Assembly: GCF_000017205.1 (NCBI RefSeq)
Contig: NC_009656.1
Location: 5,212,001-5,276,000 of the forward strand
Source of the DNA: Pseudomonas paraeruginosa PA7
GTDB taxonomy: Bacteria; Pseudomonadota; Gammaproteobacteria; Pseudomonadales; Pseudomonadaceae
Direction: 5' to 3'
Length of the DNA stretch: 64,000 nucleotides
Position numbers and translations under genes: made by a program. This document shows positions 38,315 to 47,537 of the stretch, in pieces. Position 1 is the stretch's first letter. Every line of letters starts with the position of its first letter. Under the pieces are notes generated by a model. The model was not told the DNA's origin. It did not search any database and saw only the letters and a list, made by a program, of their open reading frames with translations.

Positions 38315-40068
38315 TCCAGCGGCAGCCACTGCCACGGCGCGTTGGCCTGGCTGCCGGCAGGCAGCCCGAGGGCATAGCCGCCCTTGCCGGCGAGGGTCTT
38401 CAGGCGCGGCATCAGGTAGGTGTCGGCGGCATTGCGGAATACCGGCTCCATGTCTTGCGGCAGGCTGTCGAGGGTTTCCCGCTGCAGCAGTTCGGAGAGC
38501 GGCTGCGGCGCCAGGTAGGCTGGCACCAGCGCATCCTTGGGCAGCACTTCGGCGAGCGGCGGATAACGCTTGTCGAGGGTGTCCAGGGCCTTGCCGAGCA
38601 ACTGGTCGTCGAGGGAGAACAGCAGGGTCTGGCCATGCCGCGCCATGCCGATGCGGAAGAACGCGCGGCCGCTGATGCTGTCCGGGTCGTCCGCCTGGCT
38701 GGCCGGATAGGCGCCGAAGTTCGAGCTGACCTGGCGGGTCCAGCGGCGGGTCTGGCCATCCACCCGGTCGTCCACCGGGAAGCTGCCACCCTCGGCCTTG
38801 GCTTCCTTCGCGCCGATCACGCGGCTGAACAGCTTGCCCAGCTCGTCGTCGAGTTCGACACTGGCCGGCGCGCTCAACTGGCCTACCAGCAGCGGCGAAT
38901 GCAGGCGCGAATTGGCATACCAGCAGAGACCGGCGGCGCCGCTGAGATGCTCGGAGAAGGCCTGGGCCATCTTCTGCTCGGCCCCCAGGCGCTCCAGCAT
39001 CACACCGTACAGGCCGGGCGTGACCGGCAGCGCCACGCAGGCGCTGGCGCCCATCGGCATGGCCTGCCACACCGGGGAGAAGTCCAGCGGCGGCTGACGC
39101 TCCACCTCGTTCAGCGCCAGGTAGCTGCTCCAGCCCTGCTCGCCCTTCTCGAAGCGCACCCCGGCGAAGCTCGGGATGAAGCGCTGGTAGCCCATGGCCA
39201 GGACGCTGGCATTCAGGGTGATGCGCTGGCGCAGCTCGCCACGGTCCGGCAGGCCGAAGCGCTCGGGGAACAGCTCGTCGCCATCGATCAACGCCGCCAG
39301 ATCCTCGCTGGCCGGACCGTTCAACGGGCTGTCGTCGCTTTCGCCGCCATCGTCGAAGAGCATTCGTGGGTTCGACAGCAGCAACAGCCGGTCGCCCTTG
39401 GACAGGAACAGCATCGCCTTGTCGTTGCCGTAGCGCAGGCGATAGACCGAGGTTCCAGCCAGCTCGCCGACCTTGCGCAACTGCTGGTCGTCGGCGGCGA
39501 TATGCGCCAGCGGCTCGAGCACCCGTGCCAGGCCGCCGCGCTTGAGCACCACCACGAAGTCGCGCAGGCGGCCGTCGGCGCCGCGCCAGAGGGCGACCTG
39601 GGCCGGCTGGTCGAGGAGTTCCTCGACCAGGCTGTCCTTCAGAGTCAGGTCGTGTTCGTAGATGATCCGTCGCAACGTACCGGTCAGGCCGAGGCGGTCG
39701 CCGTTGTTCTCGTAATAGAAGACGAAGTCCTCGGTGAGGGTATCGCGCAGCAGCGGCACCTCGAGGATTTCCTTCGGCAGGCGGCTCAGCGATACGCTCT
39801 CGATCAGCGCGTCGGGCTTGCGCAGGTCGCGGTAGGCGCGTGGCGCGGCGGAGTCCGCGGGTGCCTGGGCGCCGATCGGCTGGCCGAGGTCCTCTTCGGC
39901 CGGGCGCCCTCCGCCGAGCCGCTCCAGCCAGCCCATCTGCCAGGCCAGCACACCGCCGGCGGCCAGCGCGGCGACGATCCCCAGCACCGGCCACAGGGCG
40001 CTTCGCGGGCGCGCAGCGGCGGGCGCAGGGGTTCCGTTGGCAGGGCTGGGGGTATTGTTCTCGCTCAT
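38299..40068 (-). CDS. magB: MagB (DUF2138), membrane-anchored
   Basis: A 589-residue protein with a Pro/Ala-rich cytoplasmic tail, one transmembrane helix (about residues 25-46, [19 protein letters not shown]) and a large periplasmic DUF2138 region related to E. coli YfaA. MagB has been reported in the MagABDF complex at the inner membrane, so it may be the anchor that holds MagD there. The periplasmic domain has scattered conserved segments ([39 protein letters not shown]) but no enzyme motif that I recognise. 3' overlap with magC. Confidence 0.9.
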   Translation of the reverse strand: MSENNTPSPANGTPAPAAARPRSALWPVLGIVAALAAGGVLAWQMGWLERLGGGRPAEEDLGQPIGAQAPADSAAPRAYRDLRKPDALIESVSLSRLPKEILEVPLLRDTLTEDFVFYYENNGDRLGLTGTLRRIIYEHDLTLKDSLVEELLDQPAQVALWRGADGRLRDFVVVLKRGGLARVLEPLAHIAADDQQLRKVGELAGTSVYRLRYGNDKAMLFLSKGDRLLLLSNPRMLFDDGGESDDSPLNGPASEDLAALIDGDELFPERFGLPDRGELRQRITLNASVLAMGYQRFIPSFAGVRFEKGEQGWSSYLALNEVERQPPLDFSPVWQAMPMGASACVALPVTPGLYGVMLERLGAEQKMAQAFSEHLSGAAGLCWYANSRLHSPLLVGQLSAPASVELDDELGKLFSRVIGAKEAKAEGGSFPVDDRVDGQTRRWTRQVSSNFGAYPASQADDPDSISGRAFFRIGMARHGQTLLFSLDDQLLGKALDTLDKRYPPLAEVLPKDALVPAYLAPQPLSELLQRETLDSLPQDMEPVFRNAADTYLMPRLKTLAGKGGYALGLPAGSQANAPWQWLPLEWRPL

Positions 40069-40107
40069 GGTTCGCTAATCCCGTGTCATCCGTACGAGGG
40101 GGATGCT

Positions 40108-40917
40108 TCAGTAGGTAAAGGTCTTGACCAGCACCAGGTCGCCGATGGTGCGCAGGGGCACGACGAAGGTCTCGTGCTTCTCGTCGACGCTGTTTTCGTT
40201 GAACACCAGGTTGACCTGGGCGGTGATCACGTCCTGTACGTTGCTGCCGGCCTGGAAGTTGTAGCCCTGGTTGTTGAGGTTGCCCCAGTAGTTCACGTAG
40301 ATCAGGTAGGTGCCGTGCAGCGGCGCGCCCATGGTGAACATCTCCGGGCCGGGCCCGTCGACGCCGTCCGGATCCAGGCCGCCGCTGTTGCTCAGGCGCG
40401 GATGCGCCCAATAGGCGTGCTGGCCATCGGGGGTGACGATATGCAGGTCGAGCTCGGCCTTGGGGTCGTCCCAGCCGAGCACCACGCGTACACGCGGGGG
40501 CACCTGGGAGCGGTTGGCCTCGTAGAACTGCACGCGCTTGAGGATCTTGCCGTCGGCGCTGCCGACCTGGACGCCATTGGAGCCATGGCCGAACGCATAG
40601 GGGCGGACGAAACGCCCGGCGCCGTCGGTATAGAGAGGGAGAGGATTGCCGTTGACCACCAGGCGCTGGGCGCGCTCGGTGCCGACCAGTTCGCGCAGAT
40701 GTCCTTCGATCAGGCTGCGGCCGCGCTGGCCGCCGCGATCGATGGGCGGAGTCGGATAGGCGACACGCGGGGCATCGGGCTGTTCGAGCAGGCCGGAATA
40801 GCGCCAGCCCGCCGTCGGACCATCCAGGTCCACCGAGGGCTCGGCTAGTGCAGGCAGCCCGAAGGCCAGTCCGAACAGCACCGACAGGCAGCCGGCACTC
40901 GAACCGAAGATACGCAT
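40108..40917 (-). CDS. magA: MagA, secreted DUF2135 protein
   Basis: A 269-residue protein with a signal peptide ending near LPALAEPS. The C-terminal DUF2135 domain ([50 protein letters not shown]) matches MagF segment by segment, so the operon begins and ends with paralogues. It is the first mag gene. ATG 40917 has AGGGA six bases upstream; an in-frame TTG two codons earlier is less likely. Reported as a partner of MagD. Expression of the operon is known to fall under RetS/RsmA control. Confidence 0.9.
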   Translation of the reverse strand: MRIFGSSAGCLSVLFGLAFGLPALAEPSVDLDGPTAGWRYSGLLEQPDAPRVAYPTPPIDRGGQRGRSLIEGHLRELVGTERAQRLVVNGNPLPLYTDGAGRFVRPYAFGHGSNGVQVGSADGKILKRVQFYEANRSQVPPRVRVVLGWDDPKAELDLHIVTPDGQHAYWAHPRLSNSGGLDPDGVDGPGPEMFTMGAPLHGTYLIYVNYWGNLNNQGYNFQAGSNVQDVITAQVNLVFNENSVDEKHETFVVPLRTIGDLVLVKTFTY

Positions 40918-40921
40918 GATC

Positions 40922-40929
40922 AATCCCTG
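40922..40929 (-). promoter_or_regulatory. Candidate RsmA site over the magA ribosome binding site
   Basis: CAGGGATT on the minus strand overlaps the AGGGA ribosome binding site of magA and matches the CANGGANG RsmA/CsrA consensus at 7 of 8 positions. Mag expression is reported to be RsmA/RsmE-controlled, which makes an occluding site here plausible. No structure was computed. Confidence 0.35.
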
Positions 40930-41036
40930 GTCGTGCGATTTATGAAAGTTGCATCTTAACGATTGCTCGGCCCGCTGGATATCCCCGGCGACCGGTGGAA
41001 CCCGCGAAACCGAGCGCGAATCGACGGAAAGCGAAA

Positions 41037-41068
41037 ACGCCAGGGGCGCCCTGCGGCGCCCCTGGCGT
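41037..41068 (-). terminator. Terminator after roxR
   Basis: A perfect 14-bp stem (ACGCCAGGGGCGCC/GGCGCCCCTGGCGT) with a CTGC loop lies 11 bp past the roxR stop, with TTTTCGC on the minus strand after the stem. It insulates roxSR from the mag operon, which is transcribed in the same direction. Confidence 0.85.
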
Positions 41069-41078
41069 CATTTTCGCT

Positions 41079-41639
41079 TCAGCGCCGGACCGGCCGCTTC
41101 TGCAGCTTGCGCTGCAAGGTCCGTCGATGCATGCCCAGGGCGCGAGCGGTGGCGGAGATGTTGCCCTCGTGCTCGGCGAGCACGCGCTGGATGTGCTCCC
41201 ATTGCAGGCGATCCACCGACATCGGGTTCTCCGGCACCAGGGTGTCCAGGTCGGCGTGCTCTGAGAGCAGCGCGGCCAGCACGTCGTCGGCATCCGCCGG
41301 CTTGCACAGGTAGTTGCAGGCACCGCGCTTGATCGCCTCGACCGCGGTGGCGATGCTGGAATAGCCGGTGAGGATCACCACCCGCATGTCCGCGTGCAGT
41401 TCCAGCAGTTTCGGCAGCAGCACCAGTCCCGAATCGCCCTCCATCTTCAGGTCGAGCACGGCGTAGTCCGGGGTGTCCTGCTGGGCCAGCGCCAGGCCTT
41501 CCTCGGCGGAGCCGGCGGTACTGACCCGCAGGCCGCGGCGGCTCATGGCCCGCGCCAGGACGCGGGTGAAGGTGGGATCGTCGTCCACCAGCAGGAGATG
41601 GGGATGTTCTTCCCCTTCGAAGAGCAGCTCTTCAGACAT
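41079..41639 (-). CDS. roxR: RoxR, RegA/PrrA-type response regulator
   Basis: A 186-residue two-component regulator. The receiver domain (about 14-130) contains LLLVDDDPTFTRVLARA, phosphoacceptor D63 (AVLDLKMEG), VVILTGYSSI and YLCKPAD. A short Fis-type helix-turn-helix (about 140-182) ends with NISATARALGMHRRTLQRKL, the hallmark of the RegA/PrrA/ActR family. In P. aeruginosa RoxSR controls the cyanide-insensitive oxidase and other respiratory genes. It follows roxS by 25 bp. Confidence 0.95.
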   Translation of the reverse strand: MSEELLFEGEEHPHLLLVDDDPTFTRVLARAMSRRGLRVSTAGSAEEGLALAQQDTPDYAVLDLKMEGDSGLVLLPKLLELHADMRVVILTGYSSIATAVEAIKRGACNYLCKPADADDVLAALLSEHADLDTLVPENPMSVDRLQWEHIQRVLAEHEGNISATARALGMHRRTLQRKLQKRPVRR

Positions 41640-41664
41640 AGGCAGGGCCTCTCAGACGGATCAC

Positions 41665-42933
41665 TCAAGCCATCCCGTACATGCGCGGCAGGCGCAGTTC
41701 GGTCAGAGTGCCGCCATCTTCGTGGTTATACAACTTCACCGTTCCACCAGCGCGGGTCACGCTGGCCTGACTGAGAAACAGGCCAAGGCCGAAGCCCTTG
41801 CCCTTGGTGGTGAAGAACGGTTTGCCGATCTGCTCGGCGATCGCCAGGGGCACCCCGACGCCATGGTCGCGGATGCTCAGGCAGATATTGCTGCTATCCC
41901 AGTCCAGGCGGATGTCGAGGTCGTCGGGACAGGCGTCCGCCGCGTTGTTCAACAGGTTCAGCAGGGCCTGGCTGAGGTCGGTCGGCGGGGTCAGGCGCGG
42001 CGCGGCGCCCAGGCCCAGGCACTGGTAGCGGTAGGAGGCCTCGGGGCGCATCAGGTGCCAGCGGCGCAGCACCGACTCCAGCCATTCGGCGGCGCTCTGC
42101 TCTTCCACCGCCTGGCGGCGGTCGGCCTCGGCGGCACGCACCAGTTGCTGGAGGGTGTGCTTGCACTGCTTGACCTGCTCCTGCAGCAGGGCCAGGTCTT
42201 CCTGCAGGGTCGGATCCTGCGGACGCTCCTGGCGCAGTTCGTTGAGCAACACGCTCATGGTCGCCAGCGGCGTGCCCAGTTCGTGCGCGGCGCCGGCCGC
42301 TTGCGTGGCCACCGCCAGCAACTGCTGGTCGCGCATGCTTTCCTCGCGCCGCTCGGCCTGTACGTGCGCCTGCCAACGCAGCGCCTCGGACATCTTCACC
42401 ACGAAGAAGGTGATGAAAGCCGCCGACAGGGCGAAGTTCAGCCACATGCCGAACAGGTGCAGGTTGATCAGCATCGCCTCGTGCTGCACCGCCTGCAGGT
42501 GCAGCGGGTGGTACCAGATCAGCAGCAGGGTGTAGCCGGTCAGGGCCAGGCCGGAGAGGACCATGGAATAGATCCAGGGCAGGGTCGCCGCGGCGATGGT
42601 CAGCGGTACCAGGTAATAGGAGACGAAGGGGTTGGTCGAGCCGCCGGAGTAATACAGCAGGGTGCTGTGGATGATCAGGTCGCAGGCCAGTTGCACCGCG
42701 TATTCCTGGTCGGTCACCGGCCATGGCGCGCGCAGGCGCAGGGCGGTGAACAGGATCAGGCCGGCGGACAGGCCGAGGGTCAGGCCCAGCGCCAGCCAGG
42801 GGAGCGGCAGCAGGTCGGAGAGCCAGGCGAAACCCACCGAGCCGGCCTGCGCGGCCAGCACGAGAATACGGATGAGGAGCAGACGGCCAAGGTTCTGGCG
42901 ACTGGCGGAGAGCAGGAAAACCGGTGCGCGCAT
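41665..42933 (-). CDS. roxS: RoxS, RegB/PrrB-type redox sensor kinase
   Basis: A 422-residue membrane sensor kinase with about six N-terminal transmembrane helices (residues 15-190). The RegB quinone-binding motif GGSTNPF lies at 97-103. The H-box AAGAAHELGTPL has phosphorylated H217. The ATPase end carries N-box and G-boxes (LLNLLNNAADACPDDL, IRDHGVGVPLAIAEQIGKPF, GKGFGLGLFLSQA). The RegB redox Cys context cannot be confirmed by eye. ATG 42933, preceded by GGAAG, was preferred to the upstream frame. The kinase senses the respiratory state and phosphorylates RoxR. Confidence 0.94.
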   Translation of the reverse strand: MRAPVFLLSASRQNLGRLLLIRILVLAAQAGSVGFAWLSDLLPLPWLALGLTLGLSAGLILFTALRLRAPWPVTDQEYAVQLACDLIIHSTLLYYSGGSTNPFVSYYLVPLTIAAATLPWIYSMVLSGLALTGYTLLLIWYHPLHLQAVQHEAMLINLHLFGMWLNFALSAAFITFFVVKMSEALRWQAHVQAERREESMRDQQLLAVATQAAGAAHELGTPLATMSVLLNELRQERPQDPTLQEDLALLQEQVKQCKHTLQQLVRAAEADRRQAVEEQSAAEWLESVLRRWHLMRPEASYRYQCLGLGAAPRLTPPTDLSQALLNLLNNAADACPDDLDIRLDWDSSNICLSIRDHGVGVPLAIAEQIGKPFFTTKGKGFGLGLFLSQASVTRAGGTVKLYNHEDGGTLTELRLPRMYGMA

Positions 42934-43210
42934 GTTTTCTTCCGGAATAAGCGCGAGTATAGCCAAGACACTGTCGGCAACTCTGCGGCAAAGTGACTCA
43001 GAAACCTCGCAGGTCGCCATCCTGCCCTGTTTCGCCGGACCCTGTCAGGGCCCAGATCAGTAAATTTCTCGTTTTTTCCGAAATCGCCTAACCCGTTTTG
43101 CGAAAAACTTCCGTCTCAGGGTCCAAGACCGGCTTGCAGGCGCGCTCGCCGCGCCCACCGGAACCATGCTCTACAGTGTGAATTCAGCCTCAAGTACAAG
43201 GAGTTGCCCA

Positions 43211-43921
43211 ATGTCCGCGATTTCCCGCCTGGCCGCCGCCGTCACCCTCTGCGCCGCCAGCCTCTCGGCGGTGGCCGAGGAAGCGCCGCGCTACAACCAG
43301 GTCTCGCTGCACGCCGAAGTCAGCCAGCAGGTGGCCCACGACCTGATGCAGGTCACCCTCTACAGCGAAAGCCAGGGCAGCGACCCGGCCAAGCTCGCCG
43401 CCGAGACCACCAGCGTCCTCAATGCCGCCGTCGCCGACGCGCGCAAGGTCAAGGGCGTGACCATCAGCCTGGGCAGCCGCAACAGCTACCCGGTCTATGA
43501 CGACAAGGGCCAGAAGATCACCGGCTGGCGCGAGCGCGCCGAGCTGCGCCTGGAAAGCTCCGACTTCGCCGCCCTCGGCCAGCTCTCCGCCGACCTGCTG
43601 GGCAAGCTGAAGATGGGCGGCATGGACTTCAGCATCGCCGAGGCGACCCGCAAGAAGAACGAGGACCAGTTGATGAAAGGCGCCGTGGACGCGTTCAAGG
43701 AACGCGCCCAGTTGCTCACCGAGGCACTCGGCGGCAAGGGCTACAAGCTGGTCAGCCTGAACGTGAACAGCGCCGGCGCACCGCGCCCGTATCCGGTGAT
43801 GCGGATGGCGGCGATGAAAGCCGACGCCAGCTTCGGTGGTGCCCAGGCGCCGGAGATCGAGGCCGGTACCAGCCAGGTCACGGTGAACGCCGATGGCGTG
43901 ATCGAAGTGCAGATGCCCTGA
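43211..43921 (+). CDS. Periplasmic SIMPL-domain (DUF541) protein
   Basis: A 236-residue protein with a signal peptide (LAAAVTLCAASLSAVAEE). The SIMPL/DUF541 domain fills the rest: VSLHAEVSQQVAHDLMQVTL, then VKGVTISLGSRNSYPVY and KKNEDQLMKGAVDAFKERAQ. Relatives such as E. coli YggE and B. cereus BP26 are periplasmic or envelope proteins that can form ring oligomers and are linked to oxidative stress. ATG 43211 has AAGGAG upstream. It stands alone, ending in a hairpin at 43944-43967. Confidence 0.88.
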   Translation: MSAISRLAAAVTLCAASLSAVAEEAPRYNQVSLHAEVSQQVAHDLMQVTLYSESQGSDPAKLAAETTSVLNAAVADARKVKGVTISLGSRNSYPVYDDKGQKITGWRERAELRLESSDFAALGQLSADLLGKLKMGGMDFSIAEATRKKNEDQLMKGAVDAFKERAQLLTEALGGKGYKLVSLNVNSAGAPRPYPVMRMAAMKADASFGGAQAPEIEAGTSQVTVNADGVIEVQMP

Positions 43922-43943
43922 TCCGGGACCTCGCCGCACCACC

Positions 43944-43967
43944 AGAGGCAGCCCAGGGGCTGCCTCT
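43944..43967 (+). terminator. Hairpin terminator after the SIMPL gene
   Basis: AGAGGCAGCCC pairs with GGGCTGCCTCT around a tight apex; TTGCGTTGCC follows. The T-run is weak, so termination efficiency is uncertain. Confidence 0.6.
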
Positions 43968-44174
43968 TGCGTTGCCGCTGTCGCTCGCGCGGCAAACGCG
44001 CCCAGATCGCCTTTGCGCAAATTCGAAAATGCGACATTCCCTTTCAACCAGATAACAACATCTACACTGAACCGACCTCGACGCTTGCGGCCGGCACATG
44101 CCCTGCATAGCTTCGCGCAAGACAGCTCACGAGGCTGTCCCTCGCAGACAATCAAAATAACCAGAGGTCATTCC

Positions 44175-45788
44175 ATGCGTAGAAACGCCGTCATCCGCTC
44201 CGCGATCATGCCGTCCCTGCTCGGCGCCGCCCTGATCGCCAGTGTTCCCCAGGCCTTCGCCAGCAACCTGATCTTCTGCTCGGAAGGCAGCCCGGCCGGC
44301 TTCGATCCCGCCCAGTACACCACCGGTACCGATTTCGACGCCGCGGCGGAGACCGTCTTCAACCGGCTGACCCAGTTCGAGCGCGGCGGCACCCGGGTGA
44401 TCCCCGGCCTGGCGGAGAGCTGGGAGGTCGGCGACGACGGCAAGACCTACACCTTCCACCTGCGCAAGGGCGTGAAGTTCCACAGTACCGACTACTTCAA
44501 GCCGACCCGCGAATTCAACGCCGACGACGTGCTGTTCACCTTCGAACGCATGCTCGACAAGAACCATCCGTTCAGGAAGGCCTACCCCACCGAGTTCCCC
44601 TACTTCACCGACATGGGCCTGGACAAGAACATCGCCAGGGTCGAGAAGCTCGACGAGCACACGGTGAAGTTCACCCTCAACGAGGTCGACGCCGCCTTCA
44701 TCCAGAACCTGGCGATGCCCTTCCCGTCGATCCAGTCCGCCGAATACGCCGCGCAACTGCTCAAGCAGGGCAAGGCCAGCGACATCAACCAGAAGCCGAT
44801 CGGTACCGGGCCCTTCGTGTTCAGCCGCTACCAGAAAGATGCGCAGATCCGCTTCAAGGGCAACAAGGACTATTGGAAGCCGGGCGAAGTGAAGGTCGAC
44901 AACCTGATCTTCGCCATCAACACCGACGCCTCGGTGCGCGCGCAGAAGCTCAAGGCCGGCGAGTGCCAGATCACCCTCAACCCGCGCCCCGCCGATCTCG
45001 ACGCACTGAAGAAAGACCCGAACCTGAACCTGCCGTCGCAGGCCGGCTTCAACCTCGGCTACATCGCCTACAACGTCACCCACAAGCCGTTCGACCAGTT
45101 GGAAGTACGCCAGGCGCTGGACATGGCGGTGAACAAGAAAGCGATCATCGATGCCGTCTACCAGGGCGCCGGCCAGTTGGCGAGCAACGGCATGCCGCCG
45201 ACCCAGTGGTCCTACGACGAGACCATCAAGGACGCGCCCTACGATCCGGCCAAGGCCAAGGAGCTGCTGAAGAAGGCCGGCGTCGCCGAGGGCACGGAGA
45301 TCACCCTCTGGGCCATGCCGGTACAGCGTCCCTACAACCCCAACGCCAAGCTGATGGCGGAAATGCTGCAGAACGACTGGGCGAAGATCGGCATCAAGGC
45401 GAAGATCGTCACCTACGAATGGGGCGAATACATCAAGCGCGCCAAGGGCGGCGAGCACGACGCCATGCTGATCGGCTGGAGCGGCGACAACGGCGACCCG
45501 GACAACTGGCTCGGCACCCTCTACGGCTGCGACGCGGTGGACGGCAACAACTTCTCGAAATGGTGCGACGCCGGCTACGACAAGCTGGTCAAGGACGCCA
45601 AGCGCACCACCGACCAGGGCAAGCGCACCGAGCTGTACAAGCAGGCCCAGCACATCCTCAAGGAGCAGGTGCCGATCACCCCGATCGCCCACTCCACCGT
45701 CTACCAGCCGATGCGCAAGACGGTCCGGGACTTCAAGATCAGCCCCTTCGGCCTGAACTCGTTCTACGAGGTCAGCGTCGGCAAGTAG
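44175..45788 (+). CDS. dppA1: Dipeptide-binding protein DppA1
   Basis: A 537-residue periplasmic solute-binding protein (SBP_bac_5 family) with a signal peptide ending VPQAFASN. Typical family text follows: [51 protein letters not shown] and [17 protein letters not shown]. It delivers di- or tripeptides to DppBCDF, encoded 9 kb downstream. It is one of four dppA paralogues here and the closest relative of dppA3; a 171-bp stretch (44547-44717) is base-identical to dppA3 50112-50282. The start is ATG 44175. The 253-bp upstream region has no PsdR-like motif that I can see. Confidence 0.94.
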   Translation: MRRNAVIRSAIMPSLLGAALIASVPQAFASNLIFCSEGSPAGFDPAQYTTGTDFDAAAETVFNRLTQFERGGTRVIPGLAESWEVGDDGKTYTFHLRKGVKFHSTDYFKPTREFNADDVLFTFERMLDKNHPFRKAYPTEFPYFTDMGLDKNIARVEKLDEHTVKFTLNEVDAAFIQNLAMPFPSIQSAEYAAQLLKQGKASDINQKPIGTGPFVFSRYQKDAQIRFKGNKDYWKPGEVKVDNLIFAINTDASVRAQKLKAGECQITLNPRPADLDALKKDPNLNLPSQAGFNLGYIAYNVTHKPFDQLEVRQALDMAVNKKAIIDAVYQGAGQLASNGMPPTQWSYDETIKDAPYDPAKAKELLKKAGVAEGTEITLWAMPVQRPYNPNAKLMAEMLQNDWAKIGIKAKIVTYEWGEYIKRAKGGEHDAMLIGWSGDNGDPDNWLGTLYGCDAVDGNNFSKWCDAGYDKLVKDAKRTTDQGKRTELYKQAQHILKEQVPITPIAHSTVYQPMRKTVRDFKISPFGLNSFYEVSVGK

Positions 45789-45881
45789 CTTCGCCTGCCA
45801 GCCGCGCCGCCCCGCCACGAGCGCGGCGGCGCCTCCCCCCGGGGCGTCCGACCCGGCCGTCCCGTTCCAGAGGAGTCATCC

Positions 45882-47480
45882 ATGCGACCATGCTCTGCCC
45901 TGCGCTACAGCCTGCTGCTGCTCGCCTTCGCCGCCAGCGCCGCCATCCAGGCTCAGCCGAAGACCCTGGCGGTATGCACCGAAGCGGCGCCGGAAGGGTT
46001 CGATCCGGCCCGCTATACCTCCGGCTATACCTTCGACGCTTCCGCCCATCCGCTGTACAACGCGCTGGCCGCGTTCGCTCCGGGCAGCGCCACGGTGATC
46101 CCGGCCCTGGCGGAAAGCTGGGACATCTCCGCTGACGGCCTCGTCTACACCTTCCGCCTGCGCCAAGGCGTGAAATTCCACAGCACCGATTATTTCAAGC
46201 CAAGCCGCGAATTCAACGCCGACGACGTGCTGTTCAGCTTCCAGCGCATGCTCGACCCGCGGCATCCCGCCCACGACCTTTCTCCCAGCGGCTACCCCTA
46301 CGCCGACGCCATGCAACTGCGCGAGATCATCGAGCGTATCGAGAAGATCGACGAGCACCAGGTGCGCTTCGTCCTCAAGCACCCGGAGGCGCCGTTCCTG
46401 GCCGACCTGGCGATGCCGTTCGGCTCGATCCTCTCCGCCGAGTACGCCGGCCAGTTGATCGCCCTGGGCAAGGGCGACGAACTCAACAGCAAGCCGATCG
46501 GCACCGGTCCGTTCGTCCTCACCCGCTACCGCAAGGACGCTCAGGTGCGCTACGCGGCCAATCCCGACTATTGGAAGGGCAAGCCGGCCATCGACCACCT
46601 GGTGCTGGCGATCACCCTCGACCCCAACGTGCGCGTGCAGCGCCTGCGCCGCAACGAATGCCAGATCGCCCTGACGCCCAAGCCGGAAGACATCGCCGCG
46701 CTGCGCCAGGACCCGCAGCTGACCGTGCTCCAGGAGGCGGCGATGATCACCTCCCACGCAGCGATCAATACCCGGCACAAGCCGTTCGACGACCCCCGCG
46801 TGCGCCGCGCGATCTCCCTGGGCTTCAACAAGCCGTCCTACCTGAAGATCGTCTTCGGCGACCAGGCCCGCCCGGCCATCGGCCCGTACCCGCCGATGCT
46901 GCTCGGCTACGACGACAGCATCCACGACTGGCCCTACGACCCCGCACAGGCCAAGGCCCTGCTGAAGGAAGCCGGGGTCGCCCCGGGCACCCCGCTGAAC
47001 CTCTACATCAGCACCGGCAGCGGCCCCGGCGGCAACCCGGCGCGGGTGGCGCAACTGATCCAGTCCGACCTGGCCGGGATCGGCCTGCAGGTGAATATCC
47101 GCCAGTTCGAATGGGGCGAGATGGTCAAGCGCACCAAGGCTGGCGAGCACGACATGATGCTCTACAGCTGGATCGGCGATAACGGCGATCCGGACAACTT
47201 CCTCACCCACAACCTCGGCTGCGCCTCGGTGGAATCCGGCGAGAACCGTGCGCGCTGGTGCGACAAGGCGTTCGACGAGGCGATCCGCAAGGCGCGCATG
47301 AGCAACGACGAGAGCCAACGGGTAGCGCTGTACAAGGAAGCGCAGCGGATCTTCCACGAACAGATGCCCTGGCTGCCGCTGGCCCACCCGCTGATGTTCG
47401 ACGCGCAACGCAAGAACGTCGGCGGTTACCGCATGAGCCCGATGTCGGCACGGGACTTTTCCCGGGTCACGCTGGAGTGA
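45882..47480 (+). CDS. dppA2: Dipeptide-binding protein DppA2
   Basis: A 532-residue SBP_bac_5 periplasmic binding protein with a signal peptide ending AAIQAQPK. It lies 93 bp after dppA1 and is probably co-transcribed with it. Core motifs ([52 protein letters not shown]) match DppA proteins. It is closer in several positions to dppA4 than to dppA1/A3: it has [12 protein letters not shown] and [12 protein letters not shown], where A4 has [12 protein letters not shown]. This implies a different peptide preference, which is inferred. A GC-rich hairpin without a T-run lies at 47500-47520. Confidence 0.92.
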   Translation: MRPCSALRYSLLLLAFAASAAIQAQPKTLAVCTEAAPEGFDPARYTSGYTFDASAHPLYNALAAFAPGSATVIPALAESWDISADGLVYTFRLRQGVKFHSTDYFKPSREFNADDVLFSFQRMLDPRHPAHDLSPSGYPYADAMQLREIIERIEKIDEHQVRFVLKHPEAPFLADLAMPFGSILSAEYAGQLIALGKGDELNSKPIGTGPFVLTRYRKDAQVRYAANPDYWKGKPAIDHLVLAITLDPNVRVQRLRRNECQIALTPKPEDIAALRQDPQLTVLQEAAMITSHAAINTRHKPFDDPRVRRAISLGFNKPSYLKIVFGDQARPAIGPYPPMLLGYDDSIHDWPYDPAQAKALLKEAGVAPGTPLNLYISTGSGPGGNPARVAQLIQSDLAGIGLQVNIRQFEWGEMVKRTKAGEHDMMLYSWIGDNGDPDNFLTHNLGCASVESGENRARWCDKAFDEAIRKARMSNDESQRVALYKEAQRIFHEQMPWLPLAHPLMFDAQRKNVGGYRMSPMSARDFSRVTLE

Positions 47481-47537
47481 GGGAACAGCCGGCGATGCCA
47501 GCGGGGTCCAGGCCCCCGCTCGCCGCCGGCGCGCGGC

